DNA of 64,000 bases from Helicobacter canis (GCF_900451095.1 NZ_UGHV01000001.1:1674001-1738000), one strand, 5' to 3'; positions 36,503-47,000 are shown, numbered from the stretch's first letter. Notes: a model not told the origin generated them from the letters alone. Program-made: numbers and translations.

Positions 36503-37747
36503 TCATCGATCCACCTCTCCAAAAATCGCATTACACGAGCCTACAATCGTAACAATATCGGCGATATACGCGCCTGTAAGCATCTCTTGCAAAATCGCTG
36601 TATGCGCGAAGCTTGGGGTTTTGATTTTCATTCTCTGTGGGTATGCCTCCCCAAGTGAATGGATAAAAAATCCAAGCTCACCGCGCGGAGACTCTGTGGG
36701 GGCATAGACCTCACCTTTTGGCGGACGCATACCTTGCGTAACTAGCACAAAATGCTGCATAAGCGAGTAATTTTGCGTCATAATCTCTTCTTTTGGCGCG
36801 GAGATATACTCTGGAGCGCGTGCCATAAGCTCATCGCCCGTGCTAGTAGCATTGCTACTTGGATAAAGCGCGATAAGCTGGCGCAGTAGCTTAATGGACT
36901 CTCTAATCTCAAGCATATAGAGTCGGTAGCGATCATAGCTATCACCATAATGCCCAGTAGGCACGGCAAAGTCTAGTTCATTATAAAGCTCATAGGGCTC
37001 TTCTTTGCGAATATCATAGGCAATGCCCGTAGCACGCAGCATAATCCCACTAAGCCCCCACGACTTTGCCATCTCTTGAGAGATCGCCCCCACGCCTTCA
37101 AGGCGCATTCTCCAAATGCGATTTTCATCAAGCAAGCCTTCAAACAAATCCACACTTTTGCTTGCTTCTTGTAAAAACTGCTCCAAATTCTCCAGCCAGC
37201 CACTTGGGAAGTCTAGCGGCACACCGCCTATGCGAATGGCATTATGCGTAAGTCTAGCCCCGCAATAATCCTCTATCAAATCCAGCCCATACTCACGCGT
37301 CTTAAACGCGTATAAAAACATCGATAGCGCGCCCACATCCATAGCATGCACCGCGATGAAAAAGATATGCGAGATAATGCGATTTAGCTCTAAAAGTGTC
37401 GTGCGTATCACTTGGGCTTTGCGCGGGGCTTGTATGCCAAGCAGTCGCTCTACTCCAAGCGCAAAGGCATAGTTATTGCCAATAGCAGAAATATAATCAA
37501 GCCTATCTGTGGTAGGCATAAACTCATTGTAAATCATATTTTCTGCAAGCTTTTCTATACCCCTATGCAAGTAGCCAATCTCTGGAGTAGCTCTTTTAAC
37601 CCTTTCACCATCTAGCTCTAGGACCAAGCGCAACTGCCCGTGTGTCGATGGGTGCTGTGGTCCAAAGTTTAACACCATCGTATTGTCATCGCGCTCGAAA
37701 TGTATATTTTCAAACTGCGGTTTTAAGCGTGTATAGTTTTGTCCCAT
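36503..37747 (-). CDS. nuoD: Complex I subunit D (49 kDa)
   Basis: A 414-residue peripheral-arm subunit forming the quinone pocket. [22 protein letters not shown] and [15 protein letters not shown] near the N-terminus and a C-terminal [17 protein letters not shown] are diagnostic. It starts one base into the nuoC stop region. Confidence 0.97.
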   Translation of the reverse strand: MGQNYTRLKPQFENIHFERDDNTMVLNFGPQHPSTHGQLRLVLELDGERVKRATPEIGYLHRGIEKLAENMIYNEFMPTTDRLDYISAIGNNYAFALGVERLLGIQAPRKAQVIRTTLLELNRIISHIFFIAVHAMDVGALSMFLYAFKTREYGLDLIEDYCGARLTHNAIRIGGVPLDFPSGWLENLEQFLQEASKSVDLFEGLLDENRIWRMRLEGVGAISQEMAKSWGLSGIMLRATGIAYDIRKEEPYELYNELDFAVPTGHYGDSYDRYRLYMLEIRESIKLLRQLIALYPSSNATSTGDELMARAPEYISAPKEEIMTQNYSLMQHFVLVTQGMRPPKGEVYAPTESPRGELGFFIHSLGEAYPQRMKIKTPSFAHTAILQEMLTGAYIADIVTIVGSCNAIFGEVDR

Positions 37748-38607
37748 TATTTCCTTCTTTCAAGCCGAGTTTTTTTCGCCCTAGCAATATCTTTGACAAA
37801 AAGAGCTTTAGAAGCTTCCATATATAGCCCTTCACCCTCCTCCCCAATGGCATCAAGCTTAGAGAAGCTACGCGCATCACTAGAATCCACTTTCGCGCTA
37901 TCGCGCTGCTCTGCCCCCACCACTTCTCTATACTCCTTGCCAAAGATTTTATCAATCTCATACCACGCCGCAAACTCATCGCCCTGCAAAGGATATGATC
38001 GGCGCAGTGGGTGTCCTACCCAATCCTTTGGCATAAGCAGGCGCGTAAGATTTGGGTGGTTGATAAACTTTATCCCAAGCATATCATACGCCTCTCGCTC
38101 ACTCCACAAAGCAAGAGAAAAAATAGAAGAGATAGAATCTATCTGTTCATTTTCACCAAGATAGCACCTTATCCGCACACGCCGCTTATCGCTAAAGCTC
38201 TCTTTCACAGAATGAAGCTGATAAAACATCTCAAAGCGATTATCTTTAGCTAGCATATCTACCGCACTCATTTCACTAAGCACTTCATAGCCTAGATATT
38301 TAAGCTTTCTCATCACGCCTACAATATCATCTTTACACACCCAAAACACCGCGATCCCAAGCTCGATATATGCCCTATCGATAGCAAATTCATAGGCAAG
38401 GTGATTGTAGATCACTTCCCACGCGCTTCCTTGTATGTGGGATTTTGGTGTCTCAAGTGGTTGATAGAATCTAGGCGTATGTGTAGCTTTTCTTTGCACA
38501 TCGATGTGAGAGGTGCTAGACTTAGATGAAGTGGAGCTAGGCAAAAGATAGCCACCAAGCTGCCCACTATCTCTCGTGTCGTGCTGCTTTTCTTGATCTT
38601 GTGGCAT
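37747..38607 (-). CDS. nuoC: Complex I subunit C (30 kDa)
   Basis: A 286-residue protein. The core has [38 protein letters not shown], the NuoC signature. An N-terminal Ser/Thr-rich extension of about 60 residues and a C-terminal extension with [21 protein letters not shown], part of it from a 12-mer at 37880-37891, lie outside the conserved fold. Confidence 0.95.
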   Translation of the reverse strand: MPQDQEKQHDTRDSGQLGGYLLPSSTSSKSSTSHIDVQRKATHTPRFYQPLETPKSHIQGSAWEVIYNHLAYEFAIDRAYIELGIAVFWVCKDDIVGVMRKLKYLGYEVLSEMSAVDMLAKDNRFEMFYQLHSVKESFSDKRRVRIRCYLGENEQIDSISSIFSLALWSEREAYDMLGIKFINHPNLTRLLMPKDWVGHPLRRSYPLQGDEFAAWYEIDKIFGKEYREVVGAEQRDSAKVDSSDARSFSKLDAIGEEGEGLYMEASKALFVKDIARAKKTRLERRK

Positions 38608-38626
38608 ACTCTCTCCTTAGCTTATG

Positions 38627-39133
38627 TTATAGCACGCGTTTGGTCTTTGGCGGCAATGCTTTGCTAGAGCGGATTTTACGCTGCAAGACTAAAAGCGCGT
38701 ATTGCAAAGTCTCTGGGCGTGGTGCGCAACCGGGCAAATACACATCCACAGGGATAATCCTATCTACGCCCTGCACGGTAGAGTAGGTATTAAACATACC
38801 GCCCGTGTTTGCGCAACTCCCCATAGAAATCACCCATTTTGGCTCGGGCATTTGGTCATAGAGTCGGCGCGTGAATTCTGCGTGCTTTTTTGTGAGTGTG
38901 CCGGCGATAATCATCACATCACTCTGTCTAGGTGAAGCGCGGAAAATTGTCCCAAAGCGATCAAAATCAAAGCGGCTTCCACCTGTCGCCATCATCTCTA
39001 TCGCACAACACGCAAGCCCATAAGTCATAGGCCAGAGTGAATTACTCCGCCCCCAATTAAGCAGCTTATCAAGTGTCCCAAGTGCGACAGGCACGCCCAT
39101 AGCTTGCAAATCTCTTACTCCATATTCTGCCAT
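38627..39133 (-). CDS. nuoB: Complex I subunit B (N2 cluster)
   Basis: A 168-residue subunit holding the terminal 4Fe-4S cluster. The tandem cysteines in [14 protein letters not shown] and the later CAPRPE and GSCANTGG motifs are its ligands. I chose the ATG at 39133, with AAGGGG upstream, overlapping the end of nuoA. Confidence 0.96.
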   Translation of the reverse strand: MAEYGVRDLQAMGVPVALGTLDKLLNWGRSNSLWPMTYGLACCAIEMMATGGSRFDFDRFGTIFRASPRQSDVMIIAGTLTKKHAEFTRRLYDQMPEPKWVISMGSCANTGGMFNTYSTVQGVDRIIPVDVYLPGCAPRPETLQYALLVLQRKIRSSKALPPKTKRVL

Positions 39134-39597
39134 CGCAATGCCCCTTTCTTCCACGCATAAATTAGCCCTATCACAAGTAGTAGCACAAAGCTTAGCATTT
39201 CAATAAACACAAATAGCCCCGCCCCACTTGCGACAAAGCTCTTATACACCACAGCCCAAGGGATCATAAACACCACTTCAATATCAAATAGCACAAACAA
39301 AAGCGCGATGATGAAAAAATGGTGAGAAATCTTTGCTGGCTGCTTGATAGGCACAGGTCCGCACTCATAAGGAGCCATTTTGAGCTTTTCATTGCTTTTT
39401 TTGGCAAGCTTGCGTGAGATAAATCGCTGGATTTTAAGTGTGTAATTAAATGCAATAAAACTCAAGACAAATAAAACAAACACCCCAAAATACGCGTGAT
39501 CAACAAATGCCGATGAGACTTGCGCAGCGATAAGCTCTTGCGCTTGTGTGAGTGTCCCGGGATCTGCAGAATCTATGGTAGGCATATACAACTCCAT
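39115..39597 (-). CDS. nuoA: Complex I subunit A
   Basis: A 160-residue subunit with three membrane helices; [40 protein letters not shown] contains the conserved loop and the helix-2 acidic FDIE. First gene of the operon; a second ATG four codons in (39585) is possible. Confidence 0.95.
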   Translation of the reverse strand: MELYMPTIDSADPGTLTQAQELIAAQVSSAFVDHAYFGVFVLFVLSFIAFNYTLKIQRFISRKLAKKSNEKLKMAPYECGPVPIKQPAKISHHFFIIALLFVLFDIEVVFMIPWAVVYKSFVASGAGLFVFIEMLSFVLLLVIGLIYAWKKGALRWQNME

Positions 39598-39645
39598 ACA
39601 ATAAGTTCAAGAATGCTAATGCGCTAAGCTAGTAAGATAAATGCG

Positions 39646-39651
39646 ATTGTA
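39646..39651 (-). promoter_or_regulatory. Candidate -10 box of the nuo operon
   Basis: TACAAT on the minus strand about 50 bp upstream of nuoA in an AT-rich stretch; no -35 recognised. Low certainty. Confidence 0.3.
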
Positions 39652-39715
39652 AAATGAAAAAGTTTAATAGAATCTTAACTTTTATAATTCTGTCTTTATG
39701 CTAGATTATTTCAAA

Positions 39716-39758
39716 AGTGGATTCTAGTTTTAGGATTTAGCTTTTCCTAGAATCCACT
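39716..39758. repeat. Inverted 12-mer pair upstream of nuoA
   Basis: CAAAAGTGGATTCTAG and CTAGAATCCACTTTTG, 16-base arms, 19-base loop. Located between nuoA and the peptidase gene. Confidence 0.88.
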
Positions 39759-39918
39759 TTTGCGCATAACGCCATTTTTCTTGTCATATTGAGGGCGAAA
39801 TATCTCTTGTTATTGCGAGAAAATCCGCAAGGATTTTTGTGGCAATCCACTCTCCCCACTAGAATCCACTTTTTCACAAAGCCCATTTTACTCCACAAAG
39901 TCTGTTTTACTTCAACAC

Positions 39919-40043
39919 GATTCTAAGCATTGCGGTGGGGCTGTGGCTGTTTTACACGATTTTTAGGGTAGGAGTTACCTAAATCGGTAATGACTGCCCT
40001 AAAAATCGTGTAATCAACCGCATCGCTCGCCCAAGACTGAATC
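39919..40043 (+). repeat. Dispersed hairpin element, copy 4 (first subtype)
   Basis: From GATTCTAAG to GACTGAATC. A perfect 17-bp stem joins 39952-39968 and 39997-40013 (TTACACGATTTTTAGGG). Its apex holds AGTTACC facing GGTAATGACT, and an outer helix GCGGT/ACCGC closes the base. From about 39939 to the end it matches the copy at 43683-43855. Confidence 0.8.
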
Positions 40044-40072
40044 GCTTGAAAAAGTGGATTCTAGGGGCGGCG

Positions 40073-41137
40073 CTACAATACCTCTGCACGCCCATTACGC
40101 ACGACCACTAGATCTTCTATCCTAACGCCATAAAGATTTGGCAAGTAAATGCCCGGCTCAATAGAAAACACCATACCATCTTCAATAATCATCGAGCTTT
40201 TTGCAGAAATCCTAGGCAGCTCGTGTATATCAAGCCCTATGCCGTGTCCTGTGCTATGGGAAAAATACTTCCCAAACCCAGCCTTATCAATCACTTCTCG
40301 CGCTAGGGCGTCAATGTGCTTACCACTCATTCCCGCGCGTAGATTGGTGATGGCACTCTCTTGGGCTTTGCGCACGGTGTCATAGATTTTTTGCAGCTTT
40401 GTATCGCGAAATTTTTGCTTTTTACTAAAGTGGATTCTACCTTGTGTGAAGCAAGCAGTCCTTGTGCGATCCGAGCAGTAGCGTTTATACTTAATCCCCG
40501 CATCAAAAAGCAGCAAATCCCCATCGCTTAGGCGATCTTGGCAGGGCAGAGCGTGGGGCTTGGCGGCATTGGCGTTAATGCTAAGGATTGGATTAAAGCT
40601 TAGAGTATAGCTACCATCTTGCTCCAAAGCTTGGCGCGCTAGGGCGTGGAGATACAGCTCCGTGGGATTATCAAGCCTTTCTATCATTGTGGCAAAGTGT
40701 TTATATGCCTTTTTATTAAGCTTTTGGGATTTGGCGATTAGGGCGACTTGCTCATCGGTCTTGATGATTCTAAGCTGCTGGTGGAAGTTTGGCAGTGGCT
40801 CTAGGCGGCATTTTGGGAGCTTTGCAAGCAGAGTTTGATACTCCTGCACACACACTTGCAACGGATCAAAAGATAGTGTGCTTACGCGCTCTTTTTTCAA
40901 AGTAGCAATCATAGATTCTAGCAGATTAGCACTCTCTACCAGTGTCGTGCCGCGTGCTAGATACTCTTTAGCTTCAGTGGTGTAGCGAGAGTCTGTGAAA
41001 AAGATCTTCCTAGAATCTAGCACAAGTAAAATCGCGTGATCACAGCTATATCCACACTCAAAATACTGCGCACTCTCATCAGCGGTGAAAAACGCGTGCG
41101 GACGCGCTAGGGGTGTAAAATGCTTGCTTGAAGACAT
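40073..41137 (-). CDS. M24 metallopeptidase, Xaa-Pro dipeptidase/aminopeptidase type
   Basis: A 354-residue protein with an N-terminal creatinase-like domain (to about 125) and a C-terminal pita-bread fold. Metal ligands are visible in LLFDAGIKYKRYCSDRTRT (two Asp), SHSTGHGIGLDIHE (His), FSIEPGIYL (Glu) and VRIEDLVVV (Glu). Such enzymes cut Xaa-Pro bonds in the cytoplasm. A RIHFSK peptide near residue 231 comes from a one-base variant of the 12-mer in the coding strand, between two conserved blocks. It is coupled to aroQ by a one-base overlap. Confidence 0.9.
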   Translation of the reverse strand: MSSSKHFTPLARPHAFFTADESAQYFECGYSCDHAILLVLDSRKIFFTDSRYTTEAKEYLARGTTLVESANLLESMIATLKKERVSTLSFDPLQVCVQEYQTLLAKLPKCRLEPLPNFHQQLRIIKTDEQVALIAKSQKLNKKAYKHFATMIERLDNPTELYLHALARQALEQDGSYTLSFNPILSINANAAKPHALPCQDRLSDGDLLLFDAGIKYKRYCSDRTRTACFTQGRIHFSKKQKFRDTKLQKIYDTVRKAQESAITNLRAGMSGKHIDALAREVIDKAGFGKYFSHSTGHGIGLDIHELPRISAKSSMIIEDGMVFSIEPGIYLPNLYGVRIEDLVVVRNGRAEVL

Positions 41138-41625
41138 TATTTAGCTTGCGCGTTGGCGGCTTGGGGATTTTGAGCTTTAAAGGCTTGGACTTCGCTGATG
41201 ATTTGTATAAGTGAGATAAGCCCGATGTGGTAGCCATACGCGCCAAAGCCCGTGATGACACCCGCACACACCGCGCCGGTATAGCTCTTTTGCCGGAAGT
41301 CTTCACGCGCAAAGATATTGCTAATATGCACTTCTACCACAGGCACACCACACGCCATAATCGCATCAGCAAGCGCGATAGAAGTGTGCGAGTAAGCAGC
41401 AGGGTTGATAAGCACGCCATCATATTCTCCGCCGACACACTCTTGCAGCTTATCGATCATCTCGCCCTCAAAATTACTTTGGAAAAACTCTAAAGAAATG
41501 TTGCTTTGCTTGGCAAATGTGCGCATATTGTCGTGGATTTGCTCTAAAGTAAGTGGTCCATAGATCCTAGGGTCTCTATGCCCTAGTAGGTTTAGGTTTG
41601 GTCCTTGTATGACTAGAATCTTCAT
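41137..41625 (-). CDS. aroQ: Type II 3-dehydroquinate dehydratase
   Basis: Third step of the shikimate pathway. The 162-residue protein starts MKILVIQGPNLNLLGHRDPRIYG, with the flexible catalytic loop, and has NPAAYSHTSIAL and EVHISNIFAREDFR. Position next to the M24 peptidase gene is the H. pylori arrangement. The ATG at 41625 follows GGATAA. Confidence 0.96.
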   Translation of the reverse strand: MKILVIQGPNLNLLGHRDPRIYGPLTLEQIHDNMRTFAKQSNISLEFFQSNFEGEMIDKLQECVGGEYDGVLINPAAYSHTSIALADAIMACGVPVVEVHISNIFAREDFRQKSYTGAVCAGVITGFGAYGYHIGLISLIQIISEVQAFKAQNPQAANAQAK

Positions 41626-41698
41626 CATTTATCCTTTCTATTTCGCATTGCAAGCGCGCATTGTAGCAGATACACACAAATATACAAACACTATCCTA

Positions 41699-41707
41699 TG
41701 CTATAAT
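41699..41707 (+). promoter_or_regulatory. Candidate extended -10 promoter of the split methyltransferase gene
   Basis: TGC plus a perfect TATAAT (41702-41707), 34 bp upstream of the ATG at 41741. Confidence 0.55.
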
Positions 41708-41740
41708 CCACCCCACACTACCCCACTACAAAGGATCACA

Positions 41741-42674
41741 ATGCAATCACTAAAATCTCTCATAAAATCCATTCTCCCAAAGCCAGAATCCAGCTCTTTA
41801 GCGATGATTCTCTACAAAGGCTATGGCTTCATCTCACGCAAGAAAATGACCAAAGCCGAGCTAGAAAATGACCGCGCCAGCTACATCGCGCAAAATACTG
41901 ATACGCGATTTGCTATAAGCAGAGAGTTTGACTACATCTGTCGCGCTGATAAATACGCCAACAACGGCGCAGGCATAGAATCTAATAGCGATTATTTTAT
42001 CCAAGATATTTGGGGCGCACGCAAGGTTACAGCTACAAAGCCTGCACGCCACTATGATGTAGGCTCATCAGTCGCAGGCTTTATCGCCCACCTCTTAGGA
42101 GCTAATCAGCCCACCACTCTAATCGACATCCGCCCCTTGCCTAGCCTAAACACAAGCTTTCTAAATCTCAATGGGGGGGGGGCTACAATATCTGCAAGCT
42201 GATGCCACAAATCTTGAGCAAATAGCCGACTCTAGCCTAGAATCCATCTCCGCGCTATGTAGTATCGAGCATTTTGGGCTTGGGCGATATGGCGATCCAA
42301 TCGACCCTATGGGCTGGGAAAAGGCTCTGCTGTCCTTTGAGCGCGTGCTAAAAATCGGTGGCAAAATGTATATATCTGTCCCTGTTGGGCAGCGCGATAA
42401 AGTCTGCTTCAATGCCCATAGAGTCTATCGCCCACAAACGATTATTGACACACTAAAGCACTGCCAAATCCTAGAGATGAGCTATATCGTAGGGCTTGAT
42501 ACAAGGCTGTGTATGGAGTATAAAGATGGCAAGCTGCATATCGATGAAGATGGGCTAGGATCTATCCCAGATATGAAAAATTGGGGTGTTACAGGGCTAT
42601 TTGAGTTTGAAAAAGTAGGGGATAAAAAAGTGGATTCTACAACTGCTGCAATGGATTCTAGGTTTTGGGCTTGA
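41741..42674 (+). pseudogene. SAM-methyltransferase-like (DUF268-like) gene, switched off by a G10 tract
   Basis: The first half (41741-42202) encodes HYDVGSSVAGFIAHLLG and TLIDIRPL, which look like a class I methyltransferase SAM pocket, then stops shortly after the tract with a few out-of-frame residues. The second half (42171-42674) continues in the next frame with LQYLQADATNLEQIADSSLESISALCSIEHFGLGRYGD and a VFNAHRVYRP-like region, homologous to the C-terminus of DUF268-type proteins. A tract of 9 or 12 G would join both into one protein of about 310 residues. The start has AAAGGATC and a good promoter. It is most simply a phase-variable gene caught OFF; a real mutation or a sequencing error are alternatives. 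The target is probably a sugar or surface glycan (inference). Confidence 0.78.
42173..42182 (+). repeat. G10 tract that splits the methyltransferase gene
   Basis: Ten G. Frame arithmetic: AAT plus 9 or 12 G continues with CTA CAA TAT into the conserved second half, while 10 G gives GCT ACA and an early stop. Confidence 0.95.
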
Positions 42675-42917
42675 TTTTTATCACCGCTCTGGGATTCTAG
42701 GATTGAAGTTAGTTTTAGAGTAGAACGATTCTAAGATTTGCGGTGTTGCTAGTGGGGCTTTTTAAGGATTTTAGGGGGGAGCTAGACTAGAGGTCTGCGG
42801 TTCCCCTAAAATCCTTAAAATCGCCGCTATGGATACCCAAAGCTGCATCGCCCCTTTGAAAAGTGGATTCTAGGCTTGTGCTGATATATCTAGCACAGGA
42901 TTCTACACTTGTGCTAG
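42675..42917. repeat. Intergenic region filled by a hairpin element
   Basis: Between the methyltransferase gene and the convergent lipoprotein gene. Contains hairpin copy 5 (42727-42853) and a 12-mer at 42862-42873. Its left part (GGGATTCTAGGATTGAAGTTAG) is repeated at 43911. Confidence 0.8.
42727..42853 (+). repeat. Dispersed hairpin element, copy 5 (second subtype)
   Basis: A perfect 18-bp stem (42760-42777 with 42803-42820, TTTTAAGGATTTTAGGGG) capped by AGAC-TAGAG-GTCT. Flanks GATTCTAAGATTTGCGGTG and TCGCCGCTATGGATACCC are the same as at 43947. An outer GCGG/CCGC helix is possible. Confidence 0.8.
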
Positions 42918-43229
42918 CTAGTTGCCGCGGACAATGGTTGTATAAGTGCTATAAATCCCAAGCACGCTAAAGACTTTAGAATCTACGCTTTTAATGGATT
43001 GGATATGCCCATTTTTCGCCGCTGCTTCTACTGAGCAATCCCCTGTGGCTACAAGGCTTAAAATACTCGTGCAAGTCGCTTGACCTTCCTTAGAAGCCCC
43101 ACTAGCAGAAGTCGCCGTTATGGGCAAAGATGCATCAGTATAAAGTGCGCCAACAGGAGCAGTAGAAGCACACCCTGAAAACAACGCCAAAGCCGCCGCC
43201 ATACTCAAACCTACAAAAATTCCTTTCAT
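42918..43229 (-). CDS. TRL-like lipoprotein
   Basis: A 103-residue protein with a lipoprotein signal (LALFSGC, lipobox cysteine at about 20), then PVGALYTDASLPITATS and a conserved GDCSVEAAAKNGHIQSIKSVDSKVFSVLGIYSTYTTIVRG. This is the pattern of the TRL (tRNA-associated locus) family of small outer-membrane-anchored proteins, function unknown. A run of 16 A (T on the minus strand) lies about 60-75 bp upstream of the start and may tune its promoter. Confidence 0.8.
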   Translation of the reverse strand: MKGIFVGLSMAAALALFSGCASTAPVGALYTDASLPITATSASGASKEGQATCTSILSLVATGDCSVEAAAKNGHIQSIKSVDSKVFSVLGIYSTYTTIVRGN

Positions 43230-43289
43230 ACAACACTCCTAAAATTTTTATACCCTTTTGTAAAACAAAAGGCAAGCTGGGATTCTATC

Positions 43290-43305
43290 AAAAAAAAAAA
43301 AAAAA
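43290..43305 (+). repeat. A16 tract upstream of the lipoprotein gene
   Basis: Sixteen A on the plus strand (T16 for the lipoprotein gene). In H. pylori a T-tract at a similar place tunes sabA transcription, so length variation could change expression here. Confidence 0.9.
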
Positions 43306-43682
43306 CGCAAGTGGATTCTAGGAGAAGTTTGTGCTACAAGTGTGGGCTAGAATCCACTTTTGTGTTATGGATCGCCACACTTTGCTAGCGCAAAGCTCGC
43401 GATGACGATAAGGGCTGTCATTGCGAGCTTTGCCGTAAGGCAAGGCGTAGTAAAGCGCGGCTTCTTTAGTGATCTACTCCACGCCCTTTGTCATTGCGAG
43501 CGAGTGAAACGAACGCGGCAATCCATAAGCAATAAAAACACTATAATCGCAAAAAGTGGATTCTAGTATGATTATCTGCTGGTGCAGAATATGGATTGCC
43601 ACGCCGATTTCATCGACTCGCAATGACGATAAAAAGGCGTTGCTCTTAGAATCCACTTTTTCAAGCTGTTTTACTTCAACAC

Positions 43683-43855
43683 GATTCTAAGAATTCTAAA
43701 GAAACCTGCTGCGGCTGCGCCTTGCACCGCTGTCGCTTGTTTTGCGGCGGGGCTGTGGCTGTTTTACACGATTTTTAGGGTAGGAGTTACCTAAATCGGT
43801 AATGACTGCCCTAAAAATCGTGTAATCAACCGCATCGCTCGCCCAAGACTGAATC
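43683..43855 (+). repeat. Dispersed hairpin element, copy 6 (first subtype)
   Basis: Same 17-bp stem as copy 4 (43764-43780 with 43809-43825) and same right flank, but the left part carries the CTAAAGAAACCTGC...GCGCCTTG module that copy 3 has inside its arm. Confidence 0.78.
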
Positions 43856-43946
43856 GCCTAAACGCAAAAAGTGGATTCTAGGGGGTCTAAGCTTGTTTCA
43901 TCACCGCTTTGGGATTCTAGGATTGAAGTTAGTTTTGTAGTAAAAC

Positions 43947-44073
43947 GATTCTAAGATTTGCGGTGTTGCTAGTGGTGCTTTTTAAGGATTTTGGGGCAGA
44001 GCTAGACTTGGGGTCTGCGGTTGTCCCAAAATCCTTAAAATCGCCGCTATGGATACCCAAAGCTGCATCGTCC
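43947..44073 (+). repeat. Dispersed hairpin element, copy 7 (second subtype)
   Basis: 16-bp stem 43980-43995 with 44025-44040 (TTTTAAGGATTTTGGG). Compared with copy 5, an A-T pair near the top has become G-C on both arms, a compensatory change. Confidence 0.8.
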
Positions 44074-44089
44074 CTTTGAAAAGTGGATT

Positions 44090-47000
44090 CTAGGACCTAG
44101 GCTTGATACTTAACAACATCGCCGGGATAATAAACACACTCACAATCGTAGAGAAAAATAGCCCGCCAATAAGCACCGCGCCAAGCCCTCGATAAATCTC
44201 GCTCCCCTCTCCTGCAAAGACCACCAAAGGCAGCAATGCCAGCACGCTTGTAAGCATACTCATATAAATAGGTGAAAGGCGCGTTTTGGTAGAATCCAGC
44301 ACGCTTTGCGTCCAAGGCATTTTATAGGTGTAGAAATTTATCCGTGCTTGATAGATGATCAAAATCGCATTATTTACCACACTTCCCACAAGGATAATAA
44401 AGCCTAGCATAGTCATAACATCAAGATTTTGCGGGGCGATGAAATGATTGGTAAAAAACAGCCCCATAAGCCCCCCACTCACCGCCAAAGGCACAGAGGC
44501 AATAATGAGCAATGGATAAAAAAAGCTCCCATACAAAGCGCATAAAATCAAATAAGTGATCGCCACCGCTAGCAAAAATCCGCCCAAAAGCTCATTTTTA
44601 AGCGTGCTAAGTTTATCGGCATTGCCATTTAGCGTGATATGTAAATCTGGGTAGGATTGGGCTATGGGCGCGATGACTTCTTTACGGATTGTTGTGATAA
44701 ACTCCTCTAAGGGCGTGTTGCCACTTGGATTTAGGATAAGCAAGACATTGCGCTTTTGCTCAAAGTGGCGGATCGTAGAGACTCCTAGCGTGCTTTCTAC
44801 CTCGCTTAACGCCCCTAGCATAACAACCTTGCCATTTGGCGCATAAATTGGCGCGTATAAAATATCTTCTGGGGAATTTTTTTTCTCTCTATTTTCTTGG
44901 GATTGCAGCATAAGATCGACATAGCCATCATCGATTTTCACACTGCCAAGCGACTTGCCGCCTAGAAGCACGCTTACAATATTGCCAAAACTTGCTACAT
45001 CAAGCTTATTTTCTAGCAGAGCAAAATCATTAGGATAGAGGTTTATCTCGCGATTATTCGTGCCAATGCCCGGCACCACGCGGACATTGACATCGCTGAA
45101 GTGCTCCTTAAGCTGCGATTTGATGTGTGCTGAAGCGGCAAATATTTGCTCTAAATTATCCCCGCTGACATTGATGTCAATACTCGAGCTTGAAGCCCCG
45201 CTAAAGATTTGCTGGCGCAGCACCACTCCGCTAACACCCGGGACTTGCTCAATCGCCTGTTTGGCAAACTTAATAAGCTTGCCGCTTTGCTTAGGATCTT
45301 GGGCAATGAGATAGAAGGAAATCGAACTCCCAGCCCCGATATAGAAATTTTTAATCATTGGGACTTCTTCTTGCTCGCTAGCGTCTTGGGATTTTATACA
45401 AGTGTCTCTAAGCTCCTGCCCAAGAGCATCGCGCTCATATCTGCAAACAAAAGGCTCGATTTGTTGGCTGATTTGATCCACGATATAACGCTTTTCATTG
45501 TAGGAGAGACCGGGTGCTGTTGATATATATGCGATGATGAAATTCTGCTCTCCGCGCGGGAGATAGTCTGTTTTAGGAAAAGTGAAGTAGCTAAATAGAA
45601 GGCAAAAGCCCAAAAACCCAGCTATGGTGTAGAATCTAGCCCTGCTACTTTGGACGCATTTATGCACAAGGCGCATTATATAATCCCCACACCTTAGCCC
45701 AAATGCGCCAAGTCTTTGGCTAAGTGGATTCTGGGGCTTGGAGCGGCGTAAAAAAAGCAGCAAAAACGCCGGCACGATAATCACACAAATCACAAATGCC
45801 AGCACAATCGCACTGCTAGCAGCAATCCCAATATCTGCAAAAAGCTGTCCAGCTTCATCTTTGAGATAGAAAATTGGCACAAAAATGGCGATTGTCGTAA
45901 TGCTTGAGGCAAAAAGCGCGCCTATGACTTCTCTCACCCCTATAAGAGTGGATTCTACGGGGGAGGTGGGCGTTTTAGCGCGATTGCGGATAATGGATTC
46001 TAGCACGACAATGGCAGAATCTATCACCATAGAAATAGCAAAAGATATGCCAGCAAGGGAGATGATATTTAGCGTCCTGCCAAAAATATGCAGCACGATA
46101 AATGTCCCAATAATGCTTAAAGGGATCACAAGGCTTAAAATGATGAGTGAAATCCCATTGCGCAAAAATAGCAGCAGCACTGCGATTGCTAGCACCATAC
46201 CTAGCAGCACACTTTGCTTAACTTGGCTAATGGCATTTAGGATAAAGCCACTTTGATCACGCCCCCAAGTGATTTCTAGCTCTCTTGGCAGGACTTGGTC
46301 ATTGAGCTTTTGGGTTAGAGCTTTAATGGATTCTGTCATTTCAAGGATATTGGCATCTGCGGTGGGGCGGATTTGGATTGATAGGACTTGCTCGTGATTG
46401 TGGCGGTTGTAGCTTGTTTTGCTCGAGTAGCCTTGCTGCACGCTGGCGATGTCTTTTAGCCGTGTGATTTTGCCATTTTGCACGCGGATAATGGTATTTA
46501 GCACTTCATCAAGCGAGCGATACTCACCAATGGTTTGCACGCGATAATTATGCTGATCAAAGTCAATGCTCCCAGCAGAGATATTGTGATTTTGCTTGTT
46601 TATGGCATTGATGATGTCTTGGATAGTGATGTTATTAAAGGCGAGCTGGGCGGTGTTTAGCACGATTTGGACTTGCGGCTGCACCCCACCTGCGAGTATC
46701 ACCTCTCCTACACCAGCAATGCGCTCATAGTGGGGTAGCACTTCGCTTTCTATAATGCCTTTATATGTATCAATCGCGCTATCAACGCCCCCATCTTGAT
46801 CTATGGAAAAAATAGTCTCTTTAAGCGAGACAAACAAATACACGCTCACAGGGATTGTCTCCCCTGTGGTTTTGACAATGGGCTTTTGCACACCTTCTGG
46901 ATAGCCTGTGATCTCCTCAAGCTTGGCACTCACTTCTACAAACGCACTGCGCAAATCACTCTCAAGCCCAAATTCTAAATTGACAATCCCTATGCCATCG

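Larger units (their letters stand above)
39598..40072. repeat. Intergenic region with nuo promoter and repeats
   Basis: 475 bp. Near nuoA it is AT-rich (39640-39710) and probably holds the operon promoter. Then follow an inverted 12-mer pair (39716-39727 and 39747-39758), a unit of the second repeat at about 39780-39850 (TATTGCGAGAAAATCCGC...GTGGCAATCCAC), another 12-mer (39859-39870), a hairpin element (39919-40043) and a last 12-mer (40053-40064) beside the peptidase stop. Confidence 0.85.
43230..44089. repeat. 860-bp repeat island
   Basis: No gene found. Contents in order: A16 tract (43290-43305); 12-mers at 43310-43321 and 43347-43358 (inverted pair); several units of the second repeat (about 43365-43410, 43416-43455, 43487-43530, 43590-43628) in alternating orientation; 12-mer 43555-43566; hairpin copy 6 (43683-43855); 12-mer 43870-43881; hairpin copy 7 (43947-44073); 12-mer 44082-44093, which runs into the end of the RND gene. 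Confidence 0.85.
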
